Assembly: GCA_963743785.1 (NCBI GenBank)
Contig: CAVURD010000020.1
Coordinates: 62,001-126,000, forward strand
Direction of reading: 5' to 3'
From: Bog-473 sp963743785
GTDB lineage: Bacteria; Actinomycetota; Acidimicrobiia; Acidimicrobiales; RAAP-2
DNA: 64,000 nucleotides
The translations under genes and the position numbers were made by a program. How positions within the stretch are numbered: position 1 is the first letter of the stretch; each line of letters begins with the position of its first letter. A model generated the notes under the pieces. That model searched no databases, had not been told where the DNA came from, and was given only the letters and a program-made list of their open reading frames with translations. Positions 51,567 through 60,677 of this stretch are shown here, piece by piece.

Positions 51567-52745
51567 TTATGGAGTGATCCCCGCAGCTTGGCAATCAGCG
51601 GCGAAAGACCCGGCGCACAGCTGCGATGCCGGTACGAACTGATCCTTGATGACGGTCGAGTTCATATTCTTCGTCGTGACCCATGTCGGAGCCAAAAGGA
51701 CCGATGGGACCGATGTGTTGCTCACCGTGTCGGTCGACTTTCCATTGGCCAGACTCGCCGGCGGCGTCTTTCCGGCTCGCAGGTACAAGGCGAGTGCAGA
51801 GGCGGCCTCTGCTTCCAGATAGATGGGCTTGTAGACGGTCCCGCACTGGTATCCCGACAAAACGTTGTCCAATCCGGTCAGCGTTGCGTCCTGCCCCGTG
51901 GTGGGGAACGTCTTGGGCGCTATGTGGAGCGACTGCAAGTACGTGATGATCGGGGAACCGGACTCGTCGTTGGGAATCAGGGCTGAGTTGATGTTCGAGT
52001 GAGCCGTGTAGGCCTCCTGGAACTCGGTTTCAGCGGTCGGTGGGTCCCAGGTGTCGGCAGTGTTGGTGACGTCGACCCACTTCTTGGACTGGAAGAACGG
52101 CTTGAGGACGGCATCGTAGCCCTGGGCGAAGAGGGTGGCGTTGTTGTCGGTGGCGGCGCCGTGCATGACGACCACCTGGGGCTTCTTCACGTTCCACGTG
52201 GCCACGCAGCTCACCAAGCCTTGACCGATCAATTTGCCGACCTGGACGTTGTTGAAGCTCACGTAGTACTCGCGGCTTCCTCCCAGAGTCAGACGGTCGT
52301 AGTCGATGACATCGACCCCGTGCGACTTGGCGTAGCTCTCGATCGACTGTCCGACTCCCTGGTCGATCGGGTCCACCATGAGCACCGTCGCTCCGTTGGT
52401 GATGTCCGTCTGAGCATCAGTGAGCTGCGTCGCGTCACTCCCCAGTGCGTTCTGCACGATGATCTGCGACGTGGTCAAACCGGCGGCTTTGAGCGCCCTG
52501 GTGATGTCCGGCACGTCGAATTCCACATACCGGGTCGAACTCACCGTGTCGGGAAGAATCGCCGCCACCTTGCCTTTGCCCGACTTTGCCAACGGCTTGA
52601 GCGTGCTCATGACGGCGAAGTTGTTCGTGAACGATTTCGTCGACAGATTACTCGGACCTGTCGCCGCTGTTGCCGTAGAAACGCTCGTCACAATCGTTCC
52701 CATCAGCAAGATGACTGCCAGCCCCCCAATGCTGCCTCTTCGCAT
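51567..52745 (-). CDS. Sugar ABC transporter substrate-binding protein (XylF-like)
   Basis: From ATG 52745 the protein has 392 residues with a signal peptide (MRRGSIGGLAVILLMGTIVT, Ala-rich cleavage near residue 27). The fold is that of XylF-like periplasmic sugar-binding proteins: GKVAAILPDTVSSTRYVEFDVPD, LMVDPIDQGVGQSIE, GVDVIDYDRLTLGG, VVVMHGAATDNNATLFAQG, TGQDATLTGLDNVLSGYQ. The VDVIDYDRL and TGQDA motifs match D-xylose-binding proteins closely, so a pentose or related sugar is likely. It is the first gene of the ABC operon. A longer start at 52799 is less likely because it precedes the signal peptide. Confidence 0.92.
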   Translation of the reverse strand: MRRGSIGGLAVILLMGTIVTSVSTATAATGPSNLSTKSFTNNFAVMSTLKPLAKSGKGKVAAILPDTVSSTRYVEFDVPDITRALKAAGLTTSQIIVQNALGSDATQLTDAQTDITNGATVLMVDPIDQGVGQSIESYAKSHGVDVIDYDRLTLGGSREYYVSFNNVQVGKLIGQGLVSCVATWNVKKPQVVVMHGAATDNNATLFAQGYDAVLKPFFQSKKWVDVTNTADTWDPPTAETEFQEAYTAHSNINSALIPNDESGSPIITYLQSLHIAPKTFPTTGQDATLTGLDNVLSGYQCGTVYKPIYLEAEAASALALYLRAGKTPPASLANGKSTDTVSNTSVPSVLLAPTWVTTKNMNSTVIKDQFVPASQLCAGSFAADCQAAGITP

Positions 52746-53041
52746 AACTCGCACCGCACTACCCCCGATCTGGGCTTCTGGCCCATCTCCGTGCATCACA
52801 TCGGCCCCCAGCGGGCCTCACCAGATTCGGTTTGAACCTGATGGGAACGACGATAGCCAGTTCGTGACGGAAGTGCGTCGGATTTTTCCAAATGACGACG
52901 ATTGTCTGCCTGTCAGATTGCGATTTCAGCCAAATCGGCAGTTCCCGTTGCAGAAAAGGCGGTTGTGACATTCGGCCTGTGGTGACGGTCGGTCGTCATT
53001 GGTCAGAAATGAGGATGCGACTGCGGTGGCGCTCTTGGTGT

Positions 53042-53983
53042 TCAGGCGCGACACGTCAGGGGGCGTCCGCCGTTGTAGTCGATCATGTCGGTCAAGGCGG
53101 CGACGACGTCGATGGGGCCACCGCGCACGGTGCCGGAAAGCTCCGCGTACGCCCGGTGCAGGTTGCCGACGATGCGCTCACTGTCGAGCAGTTCCGAGAA
53201 TTGTCCGAGTTCGGTCTCCATGGCCACCTCGAGGGGGCTGAGGCCGCCTTCGATCCCCTTTCGGGCTGTTGTCATGACGAAGCGCAGGTAGTCGAGCACC
53301 TCGTCGATGAGCTCGGGACCACCGACCGGTCCGTGGCCAGGCACGATCGTCTGGGCTCCGAGCGGGCGGACGACGGTCTCCAGCACGTCGATGGCCCCCT
53401 CCACCGAGCCCATGAGCACGAACGGGGTGCCCAAATTGAACAAGAGATCACCAGAGAAGAGGACCGATCTCTCCGGAAGCCAGACCAGCGAATCGTTCGT
53501 GGTGTGTGCCGCCCCACCGACATGGCGGACCTCGCACGCCATCGAGTCCACCCACACGGTGACCGAGTCCGTGTAGGTGAGAAATGGTGGTGCGAGCTTC
53601 ACGGCACCCCAATCGACGTCATTCCAGATGCCCCGATTGGCGGGAAGGCCAGTGGCCAGCAGTTCCTCTCGGCACAGCTCATGAGCGACGATCGTGGCCC
53701 CCGAGAATAGGAAATTCCCATGGGTGTGGTCGCCGTGATGATGGGTGTTGACCAGGGTCCGCACGGGCTGGTCGCTGACCTCGGCGATGGTGTCGAGGTA
53801 GGCGAGTGTGCGCCTCTCGGTTGCGCAGGCGTCGACACTCGTGACCCCGGAGTCGCCGACCAGGAACCCGGTGTTGTTGATGTACCAGCTCCCGTCGGGC
53901 TGGATATAGGCATAAACCCGATCGCTCACCTCCTCCAGCTGGGGTTCACCAGGGGTGGACAGGTCATGGTGGTTCGAGCTCAT
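53042..53983 (-). CDS. MBL-fold metallo-hydrolase
   Basis: The 313-residue protein has the metallo-beta-lactamase motif THHHGDHTHGN (His81, His83, Asp85, His86 as metal ligands) and the later ligands in VGGAAHTTND (His) and LFSGDLLFN (Asp) and VPGHGPVG (His). The group includes hydrolases of lactones, sulfate or phosphate esters and unknown substrates; the substrate is unknown. ATG 53983 is used. The gene stands alone between the sugar importer and the potassium channel. Confidence 0.92.
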   Translation of the reverse strand: MSSNHHDLSTPGEPQLEEVSDRVYAYIQPDGSWYINNTGFLVGDSGVTSVDACATERRTLAYLDTIAEVSDQPVRTLVNTHHHGDHTHGNFLFSGATIVAHELCREELLATGLPANRGIWNDVDWGAVKLAPPFLTYTDSVTVWVDSMACEVRHVGGAAHTTNDSLVWLPERSVLFSGDLLFNLGTPFVLMGSVEGAIDVLETVVRPLGAQTIVPGHGPVGGPELIDEVLDYLRFVMTTARKGIEGGLSPLEVAMETELGQFSELLDSERIVGNLHRAYAELSGTVRGGPIDVVAALTDMIDYNGGRPLTCRA

Positions 53984-54218
53984 CGCATCCTCCGGTCGTT
54001 CGCCGTGGTCCCAATAGAGTGGCCGAGTGGGCGCTCGCCGCGCTTGTCGTCAGTCGGAATGAGACGAAGAGCACCGAAATCTCAATGTCAGACCGAGATT
54101 GACGGACAGGAGCGGACGACACCGAAGGGTAAATGTGGCGACGTGTGGCGAGGTACGTGTGCCCGGTCCGACCGATAACGGGAGGGCAATCCGTGACAGG
54201 GCGACGGCCGAGGCGGGC

Positions 54219-55220
54219 TTAGCGTTGGAGCGCGAATTCGGCGAGCGCGTCGAGCTGTTCATCGGTGCCGACGCTGATAAGGACGTCTCCGGCGGTGATG
54301 GCATCCTCGGGCGAAGGATTGGTCAGGAAGCTGCCGTCGGGACGACGGATGGCGAGGACCAAGGCCCCAGTGCGATCGCGAAGGTGCGCTGAGCGAAGTG
54401 TGTTTCCCGCGAGATTCGAATCGGGGGAGACGGTCAGCTCTCCCAACCGAAATTTCAGCGTGCCATCGTGCATGACCACGTCGACGAAATCCACGACGTG
54501 GGGCTGAGTCACGAATGACGCCATCCGGTATCCGCCCAGCTGCTGAGGATTCACCACCCGATCCGCCCCGGCGCGCTCCAGTTTTGGCTCCGAAGACTCG
54601 CTTCGGGCCCGGGCGATGATTTGGAGATCCGGTCGCATCGACTTGCTGGCCACAGTCACGTAGAGATTGTCAGCGTCAGAGTCGAGCGCCGCCACCAGCG
54701 TCGTGGCCCTATCAATACCCGCCCGACGAAGGGTCTCGTCGTCTGTCACATCGCCGCACACCGACGAGTGGGAGATGTCCGCCAGCCGATCTGGGTTTCG
54801 GTCAACGATGACGATATCCAAACCGGAGTTCGTGAGGAACTCGGCCACTTCGCGCCCGACGCGGCCCCATCCACACACGATCACGTGCCTGTCCATTCGG
54901 TCGATGCTCCGTTCCATTCTTCGTCTCCTCATGAGATCTCGGACGTGGCCCTCAAGGAGGAGCTCGAACACCGCCGAAAAGGCGTACAGGGCGGTGCCCA
55001 CACCCAAGAGGATCAGGACAATCGTGAAGGCCTTGCCGTTGGCATCGAGGTGACGTGGTGAATTGGCACCCACGGTGGTCACGGTGGAGACCGTTTGATA
55101 GGCCGCGTCAAGGAAATCAAAACCGAGGATCAGATACCCCAGGGTTCCCGTCACGAGGACAAAGGCCAGGGCTCCGATGCCGATCCACACCCTTTGGAAG
55201 GGGTCCCTCATCGAATCCAT
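54219..55220 (-). CDS. Potassium-channel-like protein with RCK (TrkA-N/TrkA-C) domains
   Basis: The 333-residue protein has two membrane helices with a pore loop (AAYQTVSTVTTVGANSPR near residues 39-56), followed by a TrkA-N domain (HVIVCGWGRVGREVAEFL near residue 112, binding NAD or other nucleotide) and a TrkA-C domain. This is the MthK architecture. The filter region reads TVGAN where TVGYG is canonical, so ion selectivity may differ. The start may be ATG 55220 or the ATG three codons on. The gene is isolated, with an ABC-2 remnant upstream. Confidence 0.88.
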   Translation of the reverse strand: MDSMRDPFQRVWIGIGALAFVLVTGTLGYLILGFDFLDAAYQTVSTVTTVGANSPRHLDANGKAFTIVLILLGVGTALYAFSAVFELLLEGHVRDLMRRRRMERSIDRMDRHVIVCGWGRVGREVAEFLTNSGLDIVIVDRNPDRLADISHSSVCGDVTDDETLRRAGIDRATTLVAALDSDADNLYVTVASKSMRPDLQIIARARSESSEPKLERAGADRVVNPQQLGGYRMASFVTQPHVVDFVDVVMHDGTLKFRLGELTVSPDSNLAGNTLRSAHLRDRTGALVLAIRRPDGSFLTNPSPEDAITAGDVLISVGTDEQLDALAEFALQR

Positions 55221-55407
55221 TATTGCTGCCCGCGGGTGGCCTTACCGAACCGCCTTCACGGGTCCGCCTGCCGGGTTGGAGCAGCGCCATCTGAAATTCT
55301 GGCACGCCGTCTCGTCACCACTGCTATGGCGCTTGGCCTTCGCCGACCTTGCCAATGCCTATCGCCGCGCCCGAGATTGGAAATCCGGCTGCGGTGAACT
55401 CCACGTT

Positions 55408-55632
55408 TCGCCTCTTCCCTTTCTTGTCCTCACGACGTCATATGTGCCACGCAGCGAGTTGTCCGGTTGGCTGAACACAGTCGTCGGGTTCAATCCGGTC
55501 ACCTACCTGCTCGGCCGCCTGCGTTCGCTTGAGGTAGGCGGCGGCGGCGGTGGACTCGGCTGGGAGAAGCCATTGTTGGCGGTCGCGGTCGTGGGGCTCA
55601 TCAGCATGACCACGAGGCTTGCTGTCCTTCGG
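55408..55632 (+). pseudogene. ABC-2 type (DrrB-like) permease C-terminal remnant
   Basis: The frame encodes PFLVLTTSYVPRSELSGWLN, then FNPVTYLLGRLRSLEVGG and a hydrophobic helix LLAVAVVGLISMTTRLAVLR. This order (hydrophobic segment ending in VP, GWL, NPVTY-LRSL, final helix) is the C-terminal third of DrrB-type ABC-2 permeases. No N-terminal part or ATPase lies nearby. The frame continues into the antisense of the next gene, so it is a relic. Confidence 0.65.
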
Positions 55633-55715
55633 GAAGGGTCAAGCGTGGAGAAGCGCTATGGGCCATGGGAGGGCCGCTGCCAATGGTGTCGCGGCGCTGC
55701 GTCCGCTACCACTCG

Positions 55716-56508
55716 TCAGTTGAGGGCGGCGAGAAGGCTCTGGGCCCGAGCACGCAAGGCGCGGGCAGATTCGGCGGAGATATCGGGGCTGCCTGCCAGC
55801 TCTTCCAGGATTGCCGCCGCTTCGTCGTGGCAGCCGAGTCCGGCGAGACCATCGGCTGACGCCAGCCGATCGGCCAGCGGAAGTCCGGGAATGGCAACGC
55901 GCAGGCGGGTCACCCAGAGAAGGCTGCTTCGATCGGCTCGCCGCCGGAAGCTGTGGTCGAGGTTGGCCAGCATTCTGGCCAGGATGGCCCGTGGTCCGAC
56001 CGGGTCCAGCATGCCGACCCGGAGATCGACCTCCGAACCTGCGGCAGCATGGAGGAGCCGGGTACAGGCGGAGTGATCAAGACGGCTGCCGCCCGAGAAG
56101 GCGTCGATGAGCAGCTCTGGGCAATTGGGATCCCGCACCAGGAAGTGACCGGGCATTCCCACGCCCTCCAGGTTGACGCCGCAGCGACGCCCGATCTCGA
56201 TGAGGAGCACCGACAGTGAGATCGGTATGCCCAGCCGACGATCGAGTATCTGGTGGAGATAGGAATTCCCGCGGGTCGTCGTATGACTGGTGGTCACCTT
56301 TGAGGCGCAGGGTCTCGAACAGCCACCGGCACACCCGCTCGGTGTCGGCCGTCCCGATTTGGGCCGCCACGTCGTCGAGCCGGGAGAGCTGGGCCGCCAC
56401 GTCGAGATTCGGGTCGGCGACCGCAGCGATCACGAGGGCGGCCTCGTCGAGGGGGAGGTTCCTCTCCGGGCGGTCCATGAGCTCCCGCCATCTCGACAAC
56501 CAGTCCAT
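55716..56508 (-). CDS. SirB1/transglutaminase-like family protein (one frameshift)
   Basis: The N-terminal part (from ATG 56508) includes LDEAALVIAAVADPNLDVAA and LSRLDDVAAQIG. The C-terminal part in the other frame has NSYLHQILDRRLGIPISLSV, then GVGMPGHFLVRDP and a TPR-like end. A one-base excess near 56267 (CGCGGGAATTCC) separates them; removing one base joins YDDPR to NSYLHQ and gives a 263-residue protein, normal for the SirB1/YchA-type family. The family function is unclear; it has a papain-like transglutaminase fold. A sequencing indel is likely as both halves are well conserved. Confidence 0.83.
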
Positions 56509-56812
56509 CCGATGGACTGTATCGGCCCGAATGGAGAGCCGAACCTCCATCCGAGGTCTCGAGCTGGCTCGAGGAAGGATCGTTCGAGTCGTCTCACACG
56601 CAGCCTGTGGACCGCTCTCGCTCATTGTCGGTTCGGCTGGATGGCCAGAAAGGAGATCACCATCTCTCAGAAGTCAAGGTTGCGGACTCGGATCGCGTCA
56701 TCCGCGTCGCAGCACCCGGTTGGCCGGTACGGCTCTTCGGCCCGCCATTGTCAATCCTTGACACTCCGAGTGGGGGAGTGGCAGTTTTCAGAGGGCGCGA
56801 TCGGGGAGGGTC

Positions 56813-57277
56813 ATGACTACTCAGCTTCTGTATTACGGCGCGCTCGGAGTGGTGACCACCGTAGTCGCCTTCGTCTTCAACCGACGTCTCTTTGTCGGAG
56901 CTGCGGTTGGTCGGGTGTCGTTGCTCGAAGTCGTGTTCTACGTTGTCGGCCTCGCCTCCCTGGGCCTCGGTTGGTACTTCAACGTCCGCTACACCCACCT
57001 CTACGGTCCCAAGGCGAGCTACGTCAACTACACCAAGTCACTCTTTTCGAACTGGGCGTCGGATTCGGCGGCTCAGGACTACATCATCGTCAACCTCGTT
57101 CTGTTGCCCCTGTGGACAATTGTCGACGGACGAAGGCGCGGGCTGAAGATCCCATGGATCTTTTTTGTGATGAGTCTCTTCACCAGTCTCGCCTTCTCGA
57201 TGGCCATGTTCCTGGCCTTCGTGGAGCGACAGATTCGCTACAACCGCGCCGAAGGTGCGGCGTCCAGTACGGCGTAA
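56813..57277 (+). CDS. DUF2834-type membrane protein
   Basis: The 154-residue protein has about four hydrophobic helices. The segment from SLFSNWASDSAAQDYIIVNL to WTIVDGRRRGLKIPWIFFVM matches the DUF2834 pattern (FxNxxxxxxS, then helix, charged loop with GRR, and helix). Function is unknown. It ends inside the 3' end of the convergent oxidoreductase gene (40-base overlap). Confidence 0.8.
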   Translation: MTTQLLYYGALGVVTTVVAFVFNRRLFVGAAVGRVSLLEVVFYVVGLASLGLGWYFNVRYTHLYGPKASYVNYTKSLFSNWASDSAAQDYIIVNLVLLPLWTIVDGRRRGLKIPWIFFVMSLFTSLAFSMAMFLAFVERQIRYNRAEGAASSTA

Positions 57278-58815
57278 CCGCAGTTGTAGCCGGGAATAAA
57301 CGTGACGCCGGGGCCGCCGTGGCATCCCGCGCCACACAAGTAGAGACCGTCGATTCCAATCGTGTTGTCCGACCAACCTCGGGGACCCGGTCGGAAGGGC
57401 CCCATGAATTCCGGCTGCAGCAGCCCGTGAGTGAAGTCACCACCGGTGCACCCGAACATCAATTCGTAGGTGTAGGCGGGATAGTTGAATTGACGCTCGA
57501 TCAAGTCGGGAAAGTTCGGCGCCATCCTGGCGATCTTCGTCACGATCCGTTGGGCCATGTCGTCGCGCAGTCGCGCTTGCTCGGCACGATTGGCGCCTAT
57601 CGGAAAGTAGAAGGCGAAACCGCTCGCTGCATGCTTGCCAGGGGGAGCCAAATCCGGGTCGTCGAGCGTCGGGATCTGTAGGTTGAACGATGGCGACTCG
57701 GGAACAAACCCACGTACACAACGTTCGAAGTCAACTTGCATCTGTTCGGCCGTGTCGAAGAAGGTCACATTCCGGCGGAGCCCACCCTCATTCAGGACCT
57801 CATTGGGGGCGACGAACTCGGGCAGGCCGTTGAGTGCGAAATGGATCTGAAAATACGCGGCCCGGTGATCGATGGCATCAATCCGCTGGGCGAAGGCCTC
57901 CGGTACGTCACTGCGATCAAGCAACCGACCAAAGGTCGTCGTGGGGTCAAGATTTGACACGACGACGGGCGCAGTGACCACATCGCCGTCGGCGAGTAGG
58001 ACACCATCCACTCGCCCCCGCGGTCCTCCGGATACGAGAATCTTGGCAACTTTGACGTGACGGCGAAGCTCACCGTCGTGGTGCTCGAACAAACCCAGGA
58101 GGTGGTCGGACATGGCGCCGATGCCGCCCCGCACCTTGGACATGGTGGCGTCGCCGGGGGAGGCCAGGGCAAAGGCCAGGCAGAGTGCGCTGCCCGGCGA
58201 AGACGGGCCTCGATAGGTGGAGTTGACGGCAAGGAAGCTCAACATGCTGCGCACATGGGCGTGTTTGTCGCGGTCGGGGAGGTACCGATCGATGACGTCC
58301 ATCACGCTGCCGAACATGGCGACACGGATTGACTCGCGTTCCCTCTCGTTCGAGGCGCACGCCCACATCTCGTCGAGCGACTTTGGCGGCTTGCGTACAT
58401 CGAATCGCCCGATCGCCCGCGCTGGGGCCTCGGCCCAGGCTGCGACTTCCGCCATACCCATCACGGCGTCGAGACCGATCGTGTCACCGAGGTGCTCAAG
58501 GAGTCGGTTGGGGTCGGTGTACAGCAGGACCGGTGGCTGTCCCGATGAACTGACGCTCGCCGATTGCACTTCTGGTTCGTAGATGGGGCACGAGGCGAAA
58601 CCCAGGTCATCGAATATTTCGTTCGGGATCGGGAACTGGATCGACCCGGCCAATTCGAAGCGGTAGCCGCGCGCCAACTCCGTCGTGGACGACATCCCGC
58701 CGATGAAGTGATTCTTTTCCAGGCAGAGGACCCGCATCCCACCCCGCGCCATGACGGCAGCAGCCGTGAGGCCATTGTGGCCGGCGCCAATGACAATGGC
58801 GTCATACTCCGGCAT
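57238..58815 (-). CDS. FAD-dependent phytoene desaturase/carotene isomerase-like oxidoreductase
   Basis: From ATG 58815 the 525-residue protein begins with the FAD motif YDAIVIGAGHNGLTAAAVMARGG, followed by VLCLEKNHFIGGMSSTTELARG. The C-terminus has GIDGLYLCGAGCHGGPGVTFIPGYN, the second FAD contact of phytoene-desaturase-like proteins. No phytoene synthase or other carotenoid gene is nearby, so the substrate may be another polyene or steroid-like hydrophobic compound. A longer start at 58851 is possible. The gene stands alone. Confidence 0.9.
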   Translation of the reverse strand: MPEYDAIVIGAGHNGLTAAAVMARGGMRVLCLEKNHFIGGMSSTTELARGYRFELAGSIQFPIPNEIFDDLGFASCPIYEPEVQSASVSSSGQPPVLLYTDPNRLLEHLGDTIGLDAVMGMAEVAAWAEAPARAIGRFDVRKPPKSLDEMWACASNERERESIRVAMFGSVMDVIDRYLPDRDKHAHVRSMLSFLAVNSTYRGPSSPGSALCLAFALASPGDATMSKVRGGIGAMSDHLLGLFEHHDGELRRHVKVAKILVSGGPRGRVDGVLLADGDVVTAPVVVSNLDPTTTFGRLLDRSDVPEAFAQRIDAIDHRAAYFQIHFALNGLPEFVAPNEVLNEGGLRRNVTFFDTAEQMQVDFERCVRGFVPESPSFNLQIPTLDDPDLAPPGKHAASGFAFYFPIGANRAEQARLRDDMAQRIVTKIARMAPNFPDLIERQFNYPAYTYELMFGCTGGDFTHGLLQPEFMGPFRPGPRGWSDNTIGIDGLYLCGAGCHGGPGVTFIPGYNCGYAVLDAAPSARL

Positions 58816-59788
58816 CAGCGGGACGGTACCGACGTACCCGGATTGCGTCAAATGTGATCGAATCGCCGCGCGAGGAGAGGGGCACGAGACCGGTTGAGGG
58901 GAGGATCAGACCCGATCGGAGCTGTCCGGAGCCCTATCGGAGCTCTGTCCGGGGCTCCACCGGTCTGGACGCTGTGCGCTGAACGCTGCCCGGACGGCGA
59001 TTAACTCAGCGATCGAGGAGAGAGAAAGTCGGAGTCTTTCGTCGTTCGTCGAGCCGAACACCGTCAGCGCTGCGACCTGTGTTGGAACACCGTTGTTGCG
59101 TTGCCGTGCGACCGCTGATCTGGACATCGTGGACCGGTGACAGGTGGTCGCCCAAGTGGGCACTGGTGGTGGTTGGCGCGGCCGGCACCGGCGGGAGAGT
59201 TGAATCAGGCCGAGCAAAATCTGGAACGGCCCGAGGAATTGCGCCCACATTCACCGTTGGGCACAATGCTGATATCGAGTCACTCTTTGAACGACAGGCG
59301 GATGGTCGAGTGATCGGGGACGGATTCGGGGTGGCGCACAGGCGGTCAATGTGTCCAAGCTCGGCCTCGGGCTCAACCCGCGGGAGGTCAGGGTGCCAGG
59401 GCTCCCAAGGAGTTTGACGTTGAGGACGATCGATGGGCGACCCGAGGCCTCGGGGTGGCGTCAGGCCGGATCGGCACCTCTTTGGGTGCCTGGCCACGCT
59501 CTTGACCAGTGGATTCTGGCTGCCCCCGAGGCGTTCGCACCTGAGTTCCACATGGGGATGGACGCGGAGCAAACCGATCTGGGACGCCCTGTCGATACCG
59601 TAGAGGTCAGTCACCAATCAGTGGGGACACGAGGTCCTGGAGTCGGACTGAGCCATGAATGAGCGCGAACACTTCGGGCCTACAGGGGGACAGCGGGAAG
59701 CGAACGCAGGCGGAAGAGAAGGTCGCGAGCAACGGGTGGGCTCCGCACGTAGCTGTCGCAGGCAGCCGCCCACGGTGTCGGTGACGCC
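58816..59788. other. Long intergenic region without a recognised gene
   Basis: About 970 bases contain only frames of low quality. On the minus strand a long open frame (59006-59617) is Pro/Arg/Ser-rich; on the plus strand 59351-59662 is a second candidate. Neither shows a domain or codon pattern of a real gene. Regulatory sequences of the regulator at 59789 must lie at the right edge. A decayed gene cannot be excluded. Confidence 0.45.
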
Positions 59789-60493
59789 GTGACGGACTAC
59801 ATCTTGCAAAGCCCGAGAGTCGCTAAGACTTCCGGCGCGGCTCGTCCGAAGGTTCTCATCGTCGAGCGCTACCTGATGATCGCAGAGAGCCTCGCATATT
59901 CCCTGGACATCGAGGGTTTTCAGGTGAAGATCGCGGTGCCGGCCACCAAGCTCGATCTGGATGACGTTCTTGCTTCGAAATGGCACGTGGTGCTCCTGAG
60001 CATCGACTTGGAGACGCGGGACGATGTGTCTCGATTCCTTCCTCTGTTGTCAGACGTCGGTCCCGTCGTTGTGCTGACCGCCGGAACCGATCGGCTGGCT
60101 CAAGCCTGGTGTATCGAGGCGGGAGCGGTCGCGCTGGCGGACAAAGAGCGGCCGTTCGGCAACCTCCTCGAGATTGTGCGCCGCGTTATCGGCGGTGAGA
60201 CCCTGATTGGACCGGGAGAGAAGGAAAGGCTGCTCGAATTGAGCCGACTTCACGCCAGCGAGGTCCATCGGCGGCGTGCTCCGTTTCTGGCCCTGACCGC
60301 GCGAGAGCAAGGCGTACTCAGTCACCTTCTGGAAGGCCAGTCGGTCCGGACGATCGCCCGGGTGTCTTCGGTCTCAGAATCGACCGTCCGGTCGCAGATC
60401 CGCTCGATCTTCCAGAAGCTGGGGGTGAATTCGCAGCTGCGAGCTGTTTCGCTCGCTCGACAGGTTGGCTGGACCGCCGACCTCCATCAATGA
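59789..60493 (+). CDS. LuxR-type response regulator with degenerate receiver
   Basis: The 234-residue protein has an N-terminal receiver-like domain and a C-terminal LuxR HTH (LTAREQGVLSHLLEGQSVRTIARVSSVSESTVRSQI region). The receiver lacks key phosphorylation residues: where VDD begins most receivers it has VER (residues 25-27), and at the phosphoacceptor site it reads VVLLSIDL where VVLLDIDL is usual, so the acceptor Asp is Ser. The Lys of the switch (ADKER) is kept. It is therefore probably not controlled by phosphate. GTG 59789 is the start. The large LAL regulator gene follows 184 bases downstream on the same strand, and a functional link is possible. Confidence 0.85.
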   Translation: MTDYILQSPRVAKTSGAARPKVLIVERYLMIAESLAYSLDIEGFQVKIAVPATKLDLDDVLASKWHVVLLSIDLETRDDVSRFLPLLSDVGPVVVLTAGTDRLAQAWCIEAGAVALADKERPFGNLLEIVRRVIGGETLIGPGEKERLLELSRLHASEVHRRRAPFLALTAREQGVLSHLLEGQSVRTIARVSSVSESTVRSQIRSIFQKLGVNSQLRAVSLARQVGWTADLHQ

Positions 60494-60581
60494 TGGGACC
60501 GACGGGACACCACCGGGCATTGGTCAGAGTCCCGAGCCCCGGGAGCGAGAGTTGCCGGGGCGGTGTGACGCATGATCACTT

Positions 60582-60619
60582 CCCCAATTTTGGGGATGTT
60601 TTCCCCCCGGAAGTCGGGG
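60582..60619. promoter_or_regulatory. Three successive C4/G4 palindromes before the LAL regulator gene
   Basis: CCCCAA-TT-TTGGGG (60582-60595), GGGGA-TGTTT-TCCCC (60592-60606) and CCCC-GGAAGTC-GGGG (60605-60619) overlap or adjoin in 38 bases, ending about 59 bases before the ATG at 60678. They may bind a regulator in series or fold in RNA. The strong regularity is visible; the role is inferred. Confidence 0.5.
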
Positions 60620-60677
60620 CAAAGTGTCGTGGTCGGACGGCAACCGATACGGGGGGGAAAGTTAGGAGGGAAGGGCA

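Noticed and set aside
55177..56076. A 299-residue plus-strand frame taken as a gene
   Set aside because: Only its centre resembles an ABC-2 permease end, and its last third is antisense to the SirB1-like gene.
59006..59617. A 203-residue minus-strand frame
   Set aside because: The composition is Pro/Ser/Arg-rich, no motif is visible and the opposite strand has overlapping frames of similar quality.
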